Shown piece by piece: positions 1-7,455 of a stretch of 64,000 nucleotides of DNA. A program made the position numbers and the translations under genes. The notes below the pieces were generated by a model. That model was not told the DNA's origin and made no database searches. It worked only from the letters and a program-made list of their open reading frames with translations. The stretch is from an uncultured Steroidobacter sp. (lineage in GTDB: Bacteria > Pseudomonadota > Gammaproteobacteria > Steroidobacterales > Steroidobacteraceae), in the NCBI RefSeq assembly GCF_937958065.1, contig NZ_CALFXI010000051.1:73015-137014 (forward strand). The letters run 5' to 3'. Position 1 is the first letter of the stretch, and every line of letters begins with the position of its first letter.

Positions 1-315
1 TTCGAGCAGCACGTTGTCGCCATCGCGCAGCATGCTTTCGACTTGCGGTTTGGACGTGCCGTAATAGTTGTCGAACACGCGCGCGTGCTCGAGGAACTCG
101 CCGGCAGCCACCATGCGCTCGAACTCGGCATGATCGACGAAGAAGTAGTCGCGGCCGTGCTGTTCGTTGGGCCGCGGCTTGCGAGTGGTATAGGAAATGG
201 AAAAACGCAGCGACGGGACGCGCGCCATCAGAGCGCGCACCAATGTCGTCTTGCCCGCGCCCGAGGGCGCGGCGATCACGAAAAGTTTTCCCCGGGTTAC
301 CGACACTGCACTCAT
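1..315 (-). CDS. gmk: Guanylate kinase, 3' part outside the window
   Basis: Guanylate kinase phosphorylates GMP to GDP with ATP in the cytoplasm. The visible 105 N-terminal residues begin MSAVSVTRGKLF and carry the P-loop APSGAGKTT at about residues 16-24, followed by the GMP-binding segment SISYTTRKPRPNEQHGRDYFFVD, typical of the family (full length is usually about 205 residues, so roughly half is missing off the left edge). The start ATG at 313-315 overlaps the yicC stop codon in an ATGA arrangement, so it is translationally coupled to yicC, the usual gammaproteobacterial neighbour. Confidence 0.95.
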   Translation of the reverse strand, partial: MSAVSVTRGKLFVIAAPSGAGKTTLVRALMARVPSLRFSISYTTRKPRPNEQHGRDYFFVDHAEFERMVAAGEFLEHARVFDNYYGTSKPQVESMLRDGDNVLLE

Positions 316-1178
316 TCCACGTTCTGTACTTGTTCGCGCATCTGTTCGATCGCGACTTTCATGTCCACCGCCGCGCGCGTGGTTTCACTGTCCTGCGACT
401 TCGACGAGAGGGTATTCGCTTCGCGATTCAGTTCCTGCATCAGGAAGTCCAGCCGACGACCGGCAGGCTCGGCGGAGCTCAGCACCGATGTCACTTCCTC
501 CAGGTGCGCGCCGAGACGGTCCAGCTCCTCGTCCACATCCATCTTGTGGGCGTACAGCACCAGCTCCTGCTCCAGGCGTTCCGGATCGGGTGTGCTGCCG
601 AGTTGCGCGATTCGCTCCATGATGCGTTCACGCATGCGTCGCGACACTTCCGGCAAACGCGCGCGCACTGCTTGAACTTGTGTGCGCATCGTCGCACATC
701 GCGTCAACAACAGTTCTCGAATGCGTTGACCTTCGCGCAGCCGGGTCTCGTTCAGCTCGTTCAGCGCTTCCTGGACCAGCTCCAGCGCGGCCGCGAGCAC
801 CGGCTTGATGTCCACTTCCGCTTCGCGCACCACACCGGGCCAGCGCAGCACGTCGATGGGACTGACCGGCGCCGGATACTTCAACTGGCCCCGGACCTGG
901 TCCACGCGGGCGACCAGCTCGTCCAGCAATTGCGTATCCAGCTCCAGCGAGCGCTGCGTGCCCGCTGCCGACTTCAGGTACAGATTGGCGTCCACTTTGC
1001 CTCGACGCAGCGCCGCGGTGATCGCCTGGCGCACATCGTTGTCGAGCGCCTTGAGCTCCTCCGGCAGGCGCAGCGAGGTCTCGAGGTAGCGATGGTTCAC
1101 GGTGCGCACCTCGCACACCAGCGTACCCCATGGGCCGACGCGCTCGCGCCGGGCGAAACCTGTCATGCTGCGGATCAT
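312..1178 (-). CDS. yicC: YicC family endoribonuclease
   Basis: A 288-residue protein that opens with the family hallmark MIRSMTGFARRE and ends with the conserved DUF1732 block (GRRLDFLMQELNREANT, about residues 240-256). Full length for the family. E. coli YicC is reported as an endoribonuclease linked to turnover of small RNAs; the function here is assigned by family. It lies directly upstream of gmk with a 4-base overlap and is divergent from the PP2C gene starting at 1253, so the 75-bp gap should hold both promoters. Confidence 0.93.
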   Translation of the reverse strand: MIRSMTGFARRERVGPWGTLVCEVRTVNHRYLETSLRLPEELKALDNDVRQAITAALRRGKVDANLYLKSAAGTQRSLELDTQLLDELVARVDQVRGQLKYPAPVSPIDVLRWPGVVREAEVDIKPVLAAALELVQEALNELNETRLREGQRIRELLLTRCATMRTQVQAVRARLPEVSRRMRERIMERIAQLGSTPDPERLEQELVLYAHKMDVDEELDRLGAHLEEVTSVLSSAEPAGRRLDFLMQELNREANTLSSKSQDSETTRAAVDMKVAIEQMREQVQNVE

Positions 1179-1252
1179 TATTTCGTGCCGTAGGAAAGAT
1201 TAAGGCAAACGCTTCTTACACGGTGCGTGACGCGATGCTATAAAGCGACGCC

Positions 1253-2050
1253 TTGGAAGGGGCAAGTGTATCAGCAGAAGAGCCGTCCGGCCGGAGCCCG
1301 CGCTTGCGGATCGAGCATGCAGATTTAAGTCTGATCGGTGATCGTGAGGACAACCAGGACCGTGTAACCGTCGCCGCCACCGATAAGGCCGCGCTGCTCG
1401 TGGTCATTGATGGTATGGGTGGCCATTCGGACGGCAGCCGCGCCGCCGATACGGCACTGAAAAGCCTCCTCGATTCCTTCCAGCAAACGCCTTTGCCGAT
1501 GTTCGATCCCATCGGCTTCCTGCATCTGTCGCTGAGTCGCGCGCATGACGACGTCGCCCGGTTGGGTAACGGCCAGAGCATCGATGCGCGGCCGCGTGCC
1601 ACGATTGCCGTGTGCCTGGTCCAGGAAGGTGCAGCTTACTGGGCGCATATCGGCGACAGCCGCATCTATCACATTCGTCACGGCAAGATGCTGGCGCGGA
1701 CCCGCGACCACAGCCATGTCGAGCTGCTGTTGCGTGAGGGCAAGATCACCGAGGAAGAGCTGCCCAATCACCCGATGCGCAACTTCGTCGAATGCTGCCT
1801 CGGTGGCGATCCGGCCATTCCCGAGATGACCATCAGCGGCCGCCATGTCCTGCAGGCCGGCGACGTGATCCTGTTGTGCACCGATGGCATCTGGGCAAAC
1901 CTGCGAGATACGGACATCGCCGCATTTTTCCGCGAGGACACGCAACAACTGCGAGCCTGGCTGGAAGCTCTCGGCCGCCGCGCAGTGCAGGCTTCATCCC
2001 CTTTCAGCGATAATTCCACAGCTGCCGTGATGCGCTACCTGGGCAATTGA
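1253..2050 (+). CDS. PP2C-type Ser/Thr protein phosphatase
   Basis: A 265-residue single-domain PPM/PP2C phosphatase, which dephosphorylates Ser/Thr-phosphorylated proteins using two metal ions. Motifs in order: GDREDNQDR (29-37), the metal-binding VIDGMGGHSDG (51-61), HIGDSRIYHIRHGK (about 132-145), LLCTDGIW (about 205-212) and the C-terminal DNSTAAVM (about 253-260) with its metal-binding Asp. No membrane segment is seen. The start is uncertain: this frame opens with TTG at 1253 and has no in-frame ATG before the first motif. It sits alone upstream of rph, away from the second PP2C gene at 31402, and no kinase is adjacent, so its substrate is unknown. Confidence 0.88.
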   Translation: MEGASVSAEEPSGRSPRLRIEHADLSLIGDREDNQDRVTVAATDKAALLVVIDGMGGHSDGSRAADTALKSLLDSFQQTPLPMFDPIGFLHLSLSRAHDDVARLGNGQSIDARPRATIAVCLVQEGAAYWAHIGDSRIYHIRHGKMLARTRDHSHVELLLREGKITEEELPNHPMRNFVECCLGGDPAIPEMTISGRHVLQAGDVILLCTDGIWANLRDTDIAAFFREDTQQLRAWLEALGRRAVQASSPFSDNSTAAVMRYLGN

Positions 2051-2101
2051 GCCCGGCATCTCGGAGCCGAATCGCTCTGCCTTCGCTTCCCAGGAGGAAG
2101 C

Positions 2102-2827
2102 ATGAAATCCAGACCCAGTGGCCGCGCTCCCGACGAGCTGCGGCCGATCCGCATTACCCGTCGTTTCACCCGTCACGCCGAAGGCTCGGTGTTGATCGAG
2201 TTCGGTGACACGCGCGTGCTCTGTACCGCGAGTGTGGAGGAAAGCGTTCCTTCCTTCCTGCGCAACTCCGGCAAGGGTTGGGTGACCGCCGAGTACGGCA
2301 TGCTTCCGCGCGCGACTCACACTCGCAACAAGCGCGAAGCCGCCTCTGGCAAGCAAGGTGGCCGCACGCTGGAAATTCAGCGGCTGATCGGCCGAGCCTT
2401 GCGTGCGGTGATCGATCTGAAAGCGCTCGGCGAGCGCACGATCACCGTCGACTGCGACGTGCTGCAGGCGGATGGCGGCACACGCACGGCCTCGATCACG
2501 GGCGGTTATGTGGCAATGGTCGACGCCGTCAATTCATTGCTGCGCAAGGGTGCGCTGCGCGACAGTCCGATTCACGGCCAGGTCGCCGCCGTGTCGGTCG
2601 GCATCTGGTCGGGACAGCCGGTGCTGGATCTGGACTACGCCGAAGATTCCGAAGCCGAGACCGACATGAACATCGTCATGAACAACGGCGGCGGCTTCAT
2701 CGAGGTGCAAGGCACCGCCGAAGGTCATGCCTTCCGGCGCAACGAGCTCGATGAGCTGCTGAATCTGGCCGCGAACGGTTGCGGCCAGCTGCTGGCGCGC
2801 CAGCTCGAAGCGCTGAACGCGGACTGA
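2102..2827 (+). CDS. rph: Ribonuclease PH
   Basis: Phosphorolytic 3'-5' exoribonuclease that trims tRNA 3' ends. The 241-residue length and the blocks RPSGRAPDELRPIRITR, GDTRVLCTASVEE, GWVTAEYGMLPRATHTRNKRE, RTLEIQRLIGRALR and CDVLQADGGTRTASITG are those of RNase PH, including the phosphate-binding GTRTAS region at about residues 125-130. A strong Shine-Dalgarno AGGAGGAAGC directly precedes the ATG. rdgB starts 6 bp after its stop, so the two form an operon, the common arrangement in gammaproteobacteria. Confidence 0.97.
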   Translation: MKSRPSGRAPDELRPIRITRRFTRHAEGSVLIEFGDTRVLCTASVEESVPSFLRNSGKGWVTAEYGMLPRATHTRNKREAASGKQGGRTLEIQRLIGRALRAVIDLKALGERTITVDCDVLQADGGTRTASITGGYVAMVDAVNSLLRKGALRDSPIHGQVAAVSVGIWSGQPVLDLDYAEDSEAETDMNIVMNNGGGFIEVQGTAEGHAFRRNELDELLNLAANGCGQLLARQLEALNAD

Positions 2828-2833
2828 AGCGGC

Positions 2834-3457
2834 ATGCGTCTGGTCATCGCCACCGGCAATGCCGGCAAATTGAAGGAGCTGCGCGAGCTGTTGCCGCCGC
2901 CGGCATTCGAGGTGCTGCCGCAATCGCAGTTCACCTCGGTGAGCGTCGAGGAGACCGGCCTGAGCTTCGTCGAGAACGCCATCTTGAAAGCGCGTCACGC
3001 GGCACAAGCCTCTGGATTGCCGGCCATCGCCGATGATTCGGGGCTCGAGGTCGATGCGCTCGATGGCGCTCCCGGCATCTATTCCGCGCGCTACGCTGGC
3101 GAAGGCGCGAGCGACGAAGACAATCTGCTCAAGCTGCTCGCTGCGCTCGAAGGCAAATCGCCTGCAGAACGCTCGGCCCGTTACCAGTGCGCGCTGGTGT
3201 ACATGCGCTCGCCGCGCGATCCGTCGCCGCTGATCTGCCAGGCGAGCTGGGAAGGTCGGATCACGAGCCATCGTCGCGGCACGGGCGGTTTCGGCTACGA
3301 CCCGATCTTCGAGCTCGCCGATCGTCCGGTCACGGTGGCCGAGCTGTCCGCGGCGGAGAAGAACCAGCTCAGCCATCGCGGCCAGGCGCTGCGCGGCCTC
3401 GTAGCACTGTTGAAAACCCGGGATCGGGCATCCTGCCACGACCCTCGTGCGAGCTAG
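2834..3457 (+). CDS. rdgB: dITP/XTP pyrophosphatase
   Basis: Ham1/RdgB nucleoside-triphosphate pyrophosphatase that hydrolyses dITP, ITP and XTP and keeps deaminated purines out of DNA. The N-terminal ATGNAGKLKELRELL (6-20), IADDSGLEVDALDGAPGIYSARYAGE (about 65-90), TGGFGYDPIF (about 150) and SHRGQALRGL (about 183) are all present; 207 residues is the normal size. It follows rph by 6 bp. A short stem with A/T-rich arms begins at the stop codon (3456-3480). Confidence 0.97.
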   Translation: MRLVIATGNAGKLKELRELLPPPAFEVLPQSQFTSVSVEETGLSFVENAILKARHAAQASGLPAIADDSGLEVDALDGAPGIYSARYAGEGASDEDNLLKLLAALEGKSPAERSARYQCALVYMRSPRDPSPLICQASWEGRITSHRRGTGGFGYDPIFELADRPVTVAELSAAEKNQLSHRGQALRGLVALLKTRDRASCHDPRAS

Positions 3458-3480
3458 CAAAAAGGCGTGACTTTTTTGCT
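3456..3480. other. A/T-armed hairpin at the rdgB stop
   Basis: AGCAAAAAG at 3456-3464 pairs with CTTTTTTGCT at 3471-3480 around a 6-base loop, with one bulged base. The T run lies inside the stem rather than after it, so this is not a textbook intrinsic terminator, but it could terminate or pause in either direction. Similar GCAAAA-armed hairpins occur at 7306-7323 and 12264-12283. Confidence 0.45.
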
Positions 3481-3503
3481 GCTCGCTCGCCGCTTGCAGC
3501 GGC

Positions 3504-3530
3504 GGGGGACATCCATGTACCCAGGGTGGC
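3504..3530. repeat. Short palindromic repeat, copy 1 (ACATCC type)
   Basis: GGGGACATCCATGTACCC followed by AGGGTGGC, an imperfect inverted repeat with a 4-7 bp stem in the rdgB-hemW gap. A close relative, GGGTACATCCCTGTACCC followed by GGGTGGC, lies at 17566-17590 between pilQ and aroK. Both copies sit after a plus-strand gene and before the next, which suits a small dispersed REP-like element. Only two copies are visible here. Confidence 0.45.
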
Positions 3531-3562
3531 TTCGATCTGCCGACGCTTAGCTGAGTAAATCG

Positions 3563-4720
3563 ATGTCTCTGTCGCTGCCATCACTCTCCTTGTACGTGCA
3601 CATGCCCTGGTGTGTGCGCAAGTGCCCGTACTGCGACTTCAACTCGCATGCGGCGCCCGAAGTGGTGCCGCAGGCCCAGTACATCGATGCCTTGCTCGAA
3701 GACCTGCAGAACGACGTGGCAGCGGCGCAGGGGCGCGCGCTGACCTCGATCTTTTTCGGGGGCGGCACGCCCAGCCTGTTTGCTCCCGATCAGGTCGGCC
3801 GCCTGCTGGAAGGCGTGCGCCGTCAGATCCCGTTCGATCCGGGCATCGAGATCACGCTCGAAGCGAATCCCGGCACCATCGAGCACGGCCGTTTCTCGGG
3901 CTATCGAGACGCCGGCGTGAATCGCGTGTCGCTCGGCGCGCAGACTTTCAACGACGAGCAGCTGAAGCTGCTAGGTCGCATCCACGGGGCCGGCGACATT
4001 GCCCGCGCAGTCGACGAGCTGCGGCAAGCCGGGATCGAGAACTTCAATCTGGATCTGATGTACGGACTGCCCGCCCAGAGCGTGGCGCAAGCGCTGCAGG
4101 ATCTGGAGAGCGCGCTCGCGCTTCAACCCACGCACCTCTCGCAGTACCAGCTGACCCTGGAGCCCGGCACGGTGTTCTATCACCGCCCGCCGCCGCTGCC
4201 CGACCCGGACGACTGCTGGCAGATGCAGATCGATTCTCAGGAGCTGCTGGCGGTGCGCGGCTACGAGCAATACGAAGTCTCGGCTTACGCGCGAACGGGG
4301 CGCAGGAGCCGTCACAACCTGAACTACTGGGAATTCGGGGACTACATCGGCATCGGCGCCGGCGCGCACGGCAAGCTGACCCGACCCGGCTCAGGCGAGC
4401 TCATCGAGCGGACCACTCGGGTCAAGCAGCCTCGCGAATACCTGTCGCGTTCCGCGGGCTCCCGAGTGAGCGAGCGTCGGGTGGTACCGGCCGAGGATCT
4501 GCCGTTCGAGTTCATGCTGAACGGTCTGCGACTGATCGACGGCTTCAGCGAGCAGGTTTTCGAGGCTCGCACCGGCCTGTCGTTCGGGGTGATCGAGGGG
4601 CAGGTCGCGACGGCCGTGAGTAAAGGGCTGCTGGAGCAGGATGGGCCCGGGCATTGGCGGGCCACGGCGGAGGGGCAGCGCTTCCTGAATGATCTGCAGG
4701 AGCTGTTCCTGCCCGTGTAA
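3563..4720 (+). CDS. hemW: Radical SAM heme chaperone HemW
   Basis: HemW is a radical-SAM-family protein that binds heme and is involved in heme delivery; older annotations call it an oxygen-independent coproporphyrinogen III oxidase-like protein. The 385-residue sequence has the [4Fe-4S] cysteine motif CVRKCPYCDF (C17, C21, C24), the SAM-binding GGGTPSLF (about 70), LGAQTFNDEQLKLLGR and NFNLDLMYGLPAQS, plus the C-terminal HemN_C region. It begins 105 bp after rdgB and is probably cotranscribed with it or driven by a weak internal promoter. True HemN has a longer N-terminus, so HemW is preferred. Confidence 0.94.
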   Translation: MSLSLPSLSLYVHMPWCVRKCPYCDFNSHAAPEVVPQAQYIDALLEDLQNDVAAAQGRALTSIFFGGGTPSLFAPDQVGRLLEGVRRQIPFDPGIEITLEANPGTIEHGRFSGYRDAGVNRVSLGAQTFNDEQLKLLGRIHGAGDIARAVDELRQAGIENFNLDLMYGLPAQSVAQALQDLESALALQPTHLSQYQLTLEPGTVFYHRPPPLPDPDDCWQMQIDSQELLAVRGYEQYEVSAYARTGRRSRHNLNYWEFGDYIGIGAGAHGKLTRPGSGELIERTTRVKQPREYLSRSAGSRVSERRVVPAEDLPFEFMLNGLRLIDGFSEQVFEARTGLSFGVIEGQVATAVSKGLLEQDGPGHWRATAEGQRFLNDLQELFLPV

Positions 4721-5103
4721 CAAGAAATCCGAACGTGCCGGGCCGGCGAACAGTTCCCCTTACCGCTACTGCGGCGTGTGATCCAGCCCACAAATTTCCC
4801 TTTGAAAACCGATCCCTTAGCCCCGCCCGCGAGGGGTTATGCACACGCGGGAAGGCGTGTCATCCGTGCCTCACGTTGATGACAAAATTCAATGCGATAT
4901 ATCAGCAGGGCTTTGTAACTCATTGATTGCGCAGGGTGAAATGCCCTGGTGAAAATTTGAGCAATTTGACAGCGTCACATTTCTGCAAGGTCCGAGGTCG
5001 ATCCGGCGTGGAGTCATCCACACACTTATCCACAGACTTTGTGGATAACCGCCGTCAAGTACCTACGAATCCATTCACCCCCATTCTGGCGAAAGTTTTT
5101 TCC
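4721..5103. other. Noncoding A+T-richer stretch before rpmE
   Basis: About 380 bp between hemW and the rpmE promoter with no convincing gene. An open frame from 4927 runs into rpmE, but it has no ribosome binding site and no protein-like start. The part from about 4880 to 4980 is visibly richer in A+T than its surroundings (runs such as ACAAAATTCAATG and GAAAATTTGAG). It contains a small hairpin CAGGGTGAAATGCCCTG near 4936-4952 and four DnaA-box-like 9-mers, listed separately. Confidence 0.6.
4837..5048. promoter_or_regulatory. Cluster of DnaA-box-like sites
   Basis: TTATGCACA at 4837-4845 (+), TCATCCACA at 5014-5022 (+, one mismatch), TTATCCACA at 5026-5034 (+, perfect consensus) and TGTGGATAA at 5040-5048 (perfect consensus on the minus strand). 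The last two face each other with a 5-bp spacer. Together with the adjacent A+T-rich segment this resembles a replication origin, a DnaA-titration/reactivation site, or a DnaA-regulated promoter region. No dnaA, dnaN, rpmH or mnmG gene is in the window, which weakens the oriC reading. Confidence 0.6.
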
Positions 5104-5132
5104 TTGCGAGGGGGGCGAACGGCCGTTACACT
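5104..5132 (+). promoter_or_regulatory. Probable rpmE promoter
   Basis: TTGCGA (5104-5109) and TACACT (5127-5132) are separated by 17 bp and lie about 44 bp upstream of the rpmE ATG, giving a sigma-70-like match of 4/6 at each hexamer. It is immediately downstream of the paired DnaA-like boxes, so DnaA bound there could influence it. Assignment is by eye. Confidence 0.5.
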
Positions 5133-5175
5133 GCGCCCCTTTTTTCGGGCCGGTCCGACCCAAGATAGTTACGCC

Positions 5176-5376
5176 ATGAAAGACGGCATTCACCCTGAGT
5201 ACAAAGAGATCAACGTGGTTTGCAGCTGCGGTAACTCCTTTGTTACCCGCTCCACGTTGGGCCATGACCTGCAGATCGAAGTCTGCTCCAACTGCCATCC
5301 GTTCTACACGGGCAAGCAGAAGATCGTCGATACCGGCGGTCGCGTGGACAAGTTCCGCAAGAAGTACGCTCGCTAA
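5176..5376 (+). CDS. rpmE: 50S ribosomal protein L31 (zinc-binding form)
   Basis: A 66-residue large-subunit ribosomal protein. It begins MKDGIHPEYKEINVVCSCGNSF and carries four cysteines, C16, C18, C37 and C40 (CSC and CSNC), that define the zinc-containing C+ form, and ends in the basic VDKFRKKYAR. The ATG at 5176 is chosen over the longer open frame because the protein then has the normal L31 N-terminus and length. A strong terminator follows at 5471, so it is probably monocistronic. Confidence 0.97.
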   Translation: MKDGIHPEYKEINVVCSCGNSFVTRSTLGHDLQIEVCSNCHPFYTGKQKIVDTGGRVDKFRKKYAR

Positions 5377-5470
5377 GATCGGTCGCGCGGAGCGGTTCCG
5401 CGCACAGCATCGGCGGGCTGTGCTGATCTCGCTGCGTTAAGCACGCGTTCAGCAGGCGGGCTCTACACCC

Positions 5471-5505
5471 AAAGGGGCGCTCCGGTTTCCGGGGCGCCCT
5501 TTTTG
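5471..5505 (+). terminator. Intrinsic terminator after rpmE
   Basis: AAAGGGGCGCTCCGG, a TTT loop and CCGGGGCGCCC form a GC-rich stem with one bulge, followed by a run of five Ts. It lies about 95 bp after the rpmE stop and before the M48 protease gene. Confidence 0.8.
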
Positions 5506-5629
5506 TCGTTCGTGCGCTCCCCAGGTACCTAGAGAATCCAGTCGGGGAACTCGCGACGATTTGCATCGACATAGAGCTATAGAGTGCAATGGCGCCCTCG
5601 CCCTCGCCGTTGCCGAGCCGGACGCCGCC

Positions 5630-7117
5630 ATGCCGCTGAAAAACACAATTCGCGCCGTGTTGCTTTTGGCCCTCGCTGCCGGACCCGCGGCGCTGCTGAG
5701 CGGCTGCGCTTCCAATCCCGTGACCGGGCGGCCGGATCTGGTGTTCCAGAGCGAGGCCGGCGAGATCAAGCGCTCCAAGGAAGTGCATCCGCTGATCATG
5801 CAGCAGTTCGGCGGGCCCTACGACGACCAGCAGCTGCAGGCCTATGTCAATGAAGTGGGCCAGCGCACCGCCAAGGCCAGCCATCGTCCCGAGCTCGAAT
5901 ATCACTTCATGGTGCTCGATAGCGAGGACATCAACGCGTTCACCACCGGCGGCGGCTACGTCTACATCACTCGCGGCATCATGAATTACCTCAACTCGGA
6001 GGCCGAGCTGGCCGCCGTGCTGGGGCACGAAGTCGGTCACGTCACCGCGCGCCATCCGGTGCGTCAGCAGAGCAAGTCGACGCTGTCGAACATCGGCGCC
6101 GCCGCGGTCGGCATCTTCACCGGCAGTGCCGACCTCGCCGGGCTCGCCAACTACGCCGGCGCGGCGCTGGTCAGCGGCTACGGTCGCGACCAGGAGCTCG
6201 AGGCCGATCGGCTCGGCGCCGAATACCTCAAGAACGTCGGCTTCGCACCCACCAGCATGATCGACGTGGTGCGGCTGTTGAAGAACCAGGAGATGTTCGA
6301 GATCCAGCGCGCGCGTGAGGAAAAGCGTGAGCCGCGCGTGTATCACGGCGTTTTCGCGACCCACCCCGATAACGATCAGCGTCTCACCGAAGTCGTGAAG
6401 GCCGCGGAAAAGCTCAAGGGCGGCCCCACCGACAATCTCGATCCCGGTCGCGAGAAGTATCTCAAGGCCATCGAAGGCCTGCCGATGGGACCGAGCCGCT
6501 CGCAGGGCGTGCTCAAGGGCAATCGCTTCTATCACGCCGACCTGGGCCTGACGCTGGCGTTCCCGAGCGGCTGGACGGTGGAGAATCAAGCCGATCGCGT
6601 GGTCGCGCTCTCGCCGCAGAAAGACAGCGTCCTGCAGATGCAGACGCAAGCGCCGCCGCCGAACACCGGTCCACGTGAATTTCTTTCACGGCTGCTCGCG
6701 CGTTCCAGCGCCAGTCAGTCCGAGCCCATCGAAGTGAATGGCTTACAGGGCTACACCGCCATCGTGCGAGCGGCCGCCACGCCCTTCGGCATGATGCCGG
6801 CTCGCTACGTGGTCCTCTATCACAACAATCTCGCCTACATCTTCGCCGGCGCCAGCAAGGGTTCGACCGGCGCGCCGAAGGCCGATCCCCTGTTCATGTC
6901 GACCGTAAAAACATTTCGCCGCTTGAAGCAGAACGAGTTCGCGCTCGCCGAGCCGTACAAGATCAAAACCATCCGCGCCACCGAGAGCACGCGCATCGCC
7001 GACCTTGCGAAAACTTCACCTTTGCCCGAGTACGCCGAACAGCAGCTGCGCCTGCTCAACGATCTGTACCCGAACAAAGAGCCGCAGCCGGGCCAGCTCA
7101 TCAAGATCGTGCAGTAG
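5630..7117 (+). CDS. M48 family metalloprotease, lipoprotein (BepA/YfgC-like)
   Basis: A 495-residue predicted outer-membrane or periplasmic lipoprotein zinc protease. From the ATG at 5630 there is a lipoprotein signal with lipobox LLSGC (Cys26), which is why this start is preferred to an upstream in-frame one. The M48 zinc site HEVGH is at about 133-137, with the third-ligand region DQELEADRLGAEYL about 60 residues later. The C-terminal part is a non-peptidase region ending in a LysM-like segment (PLPEYAEQQLRLLNDLYPNKEPQPGQLIKIVQ). BepA homologues act in outer-membrane protein quality control; that role is inferred here. Confidence 0.88.
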   Translation: MPLKNTIRAVLLLALAAGPAALLSGCASNPVTGRPDLVFQSEAGEIKRSKEVHPLIMQQFGGPYDDQQLQAYVNEVGQRTAKASHRPELEYHFMVLDSEDINAFTTGGGYVYITRGIMNYLNSEAELAAVLGHEVGHVTARHPVRQQSKSTLSNIGAAAVGIFTGSADLAGLANYAGAALVSGYGRDQELEADRLGAEYLKNVGFAPTSMIDVVRLLKNQEMFEIQRAREEKREPRVYHGVFATHPDNDQRLTEVVKAAEKLKGGPTDNLDPGREKYLKAIEGLPMGPSRSQGVLKGNRFYHADLGLTLAFPSGWTVENQADRVVALSPQKDSVLQMQTQAPPPNTGPREFLSRLLARSSASQSEPIEVNGLQGYTAIVRAAATPFGMMPARYVVLYHNNLAYIFAGASKGSTGAPKADPLFMSTVKTFRRLKQNEFALAEPYKIKTIRATESTRIADLAKTSPLPEYAEQQLRLLNDLYPNKEPQPGQLIKIVQ

Positions 7118-7455
7118 TCGGAGTTATTCGACGCGAGATTAATTGCGCCGAAGGAAAAATAAGTCGGCCTAATAGACAGCGGCGGACTTCGCCGCGACGA
7201 TCGATGCCCTATAGCGTCGCGGCCGCGACGATGCACATTAGTAATGCCAGTCGCCGGCCTGCATGCTTGATTCGCTGGCGATGACGTGTAAGTCTGCGCC
7301 TCCGATTTTTGCGCTTGCAAAAAGCCGCCACGATCGCATGCCTAGGGACCGGGCTCGATCGTTTTCACGGCTTGGCCAGATGCTCCCTCACCGAAGCGCC
7401 CGGTCAGGCTCCCCTGTGGCATCTGTTTGCGGAATTAGCTCCCCAGGTTATCGTC
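7118..7455 (+). promoter_or_regulatory. Long gltA upstream region with hairpins
   Basis: A 338-bp noncoding region before gltA. It contains GCGGCGGACTTCGCCGC (a 6-bp stem near 7177-7193) and a perfect 7-bp stem TTTTTGC-GCTT-GCAAAAA at 7306-7323. No ORF with a believable ribosome binding site is present; a frame open from 7309 merges with gltA but lacks citrate-synthase similarity. The region probably carries the gltA promoter and a structured leader. I could not match it to a known riboswitch. Confidence 0.4.

Noticed and set aside
4721..5175. Definite oriC call
   Set aside because: DnaA boxes alone are insufficient; none of the usual oriC neighbours are present and gene orientation does not switch at this point.
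4927..5376. A 149-residue version of L31 with a long N-terminal extension
   Set aside because: No ribosome binding site, the extension is not protein-like, and it covers the DnaA-like boxes and the promoter. The 66-residue form is the family norm.
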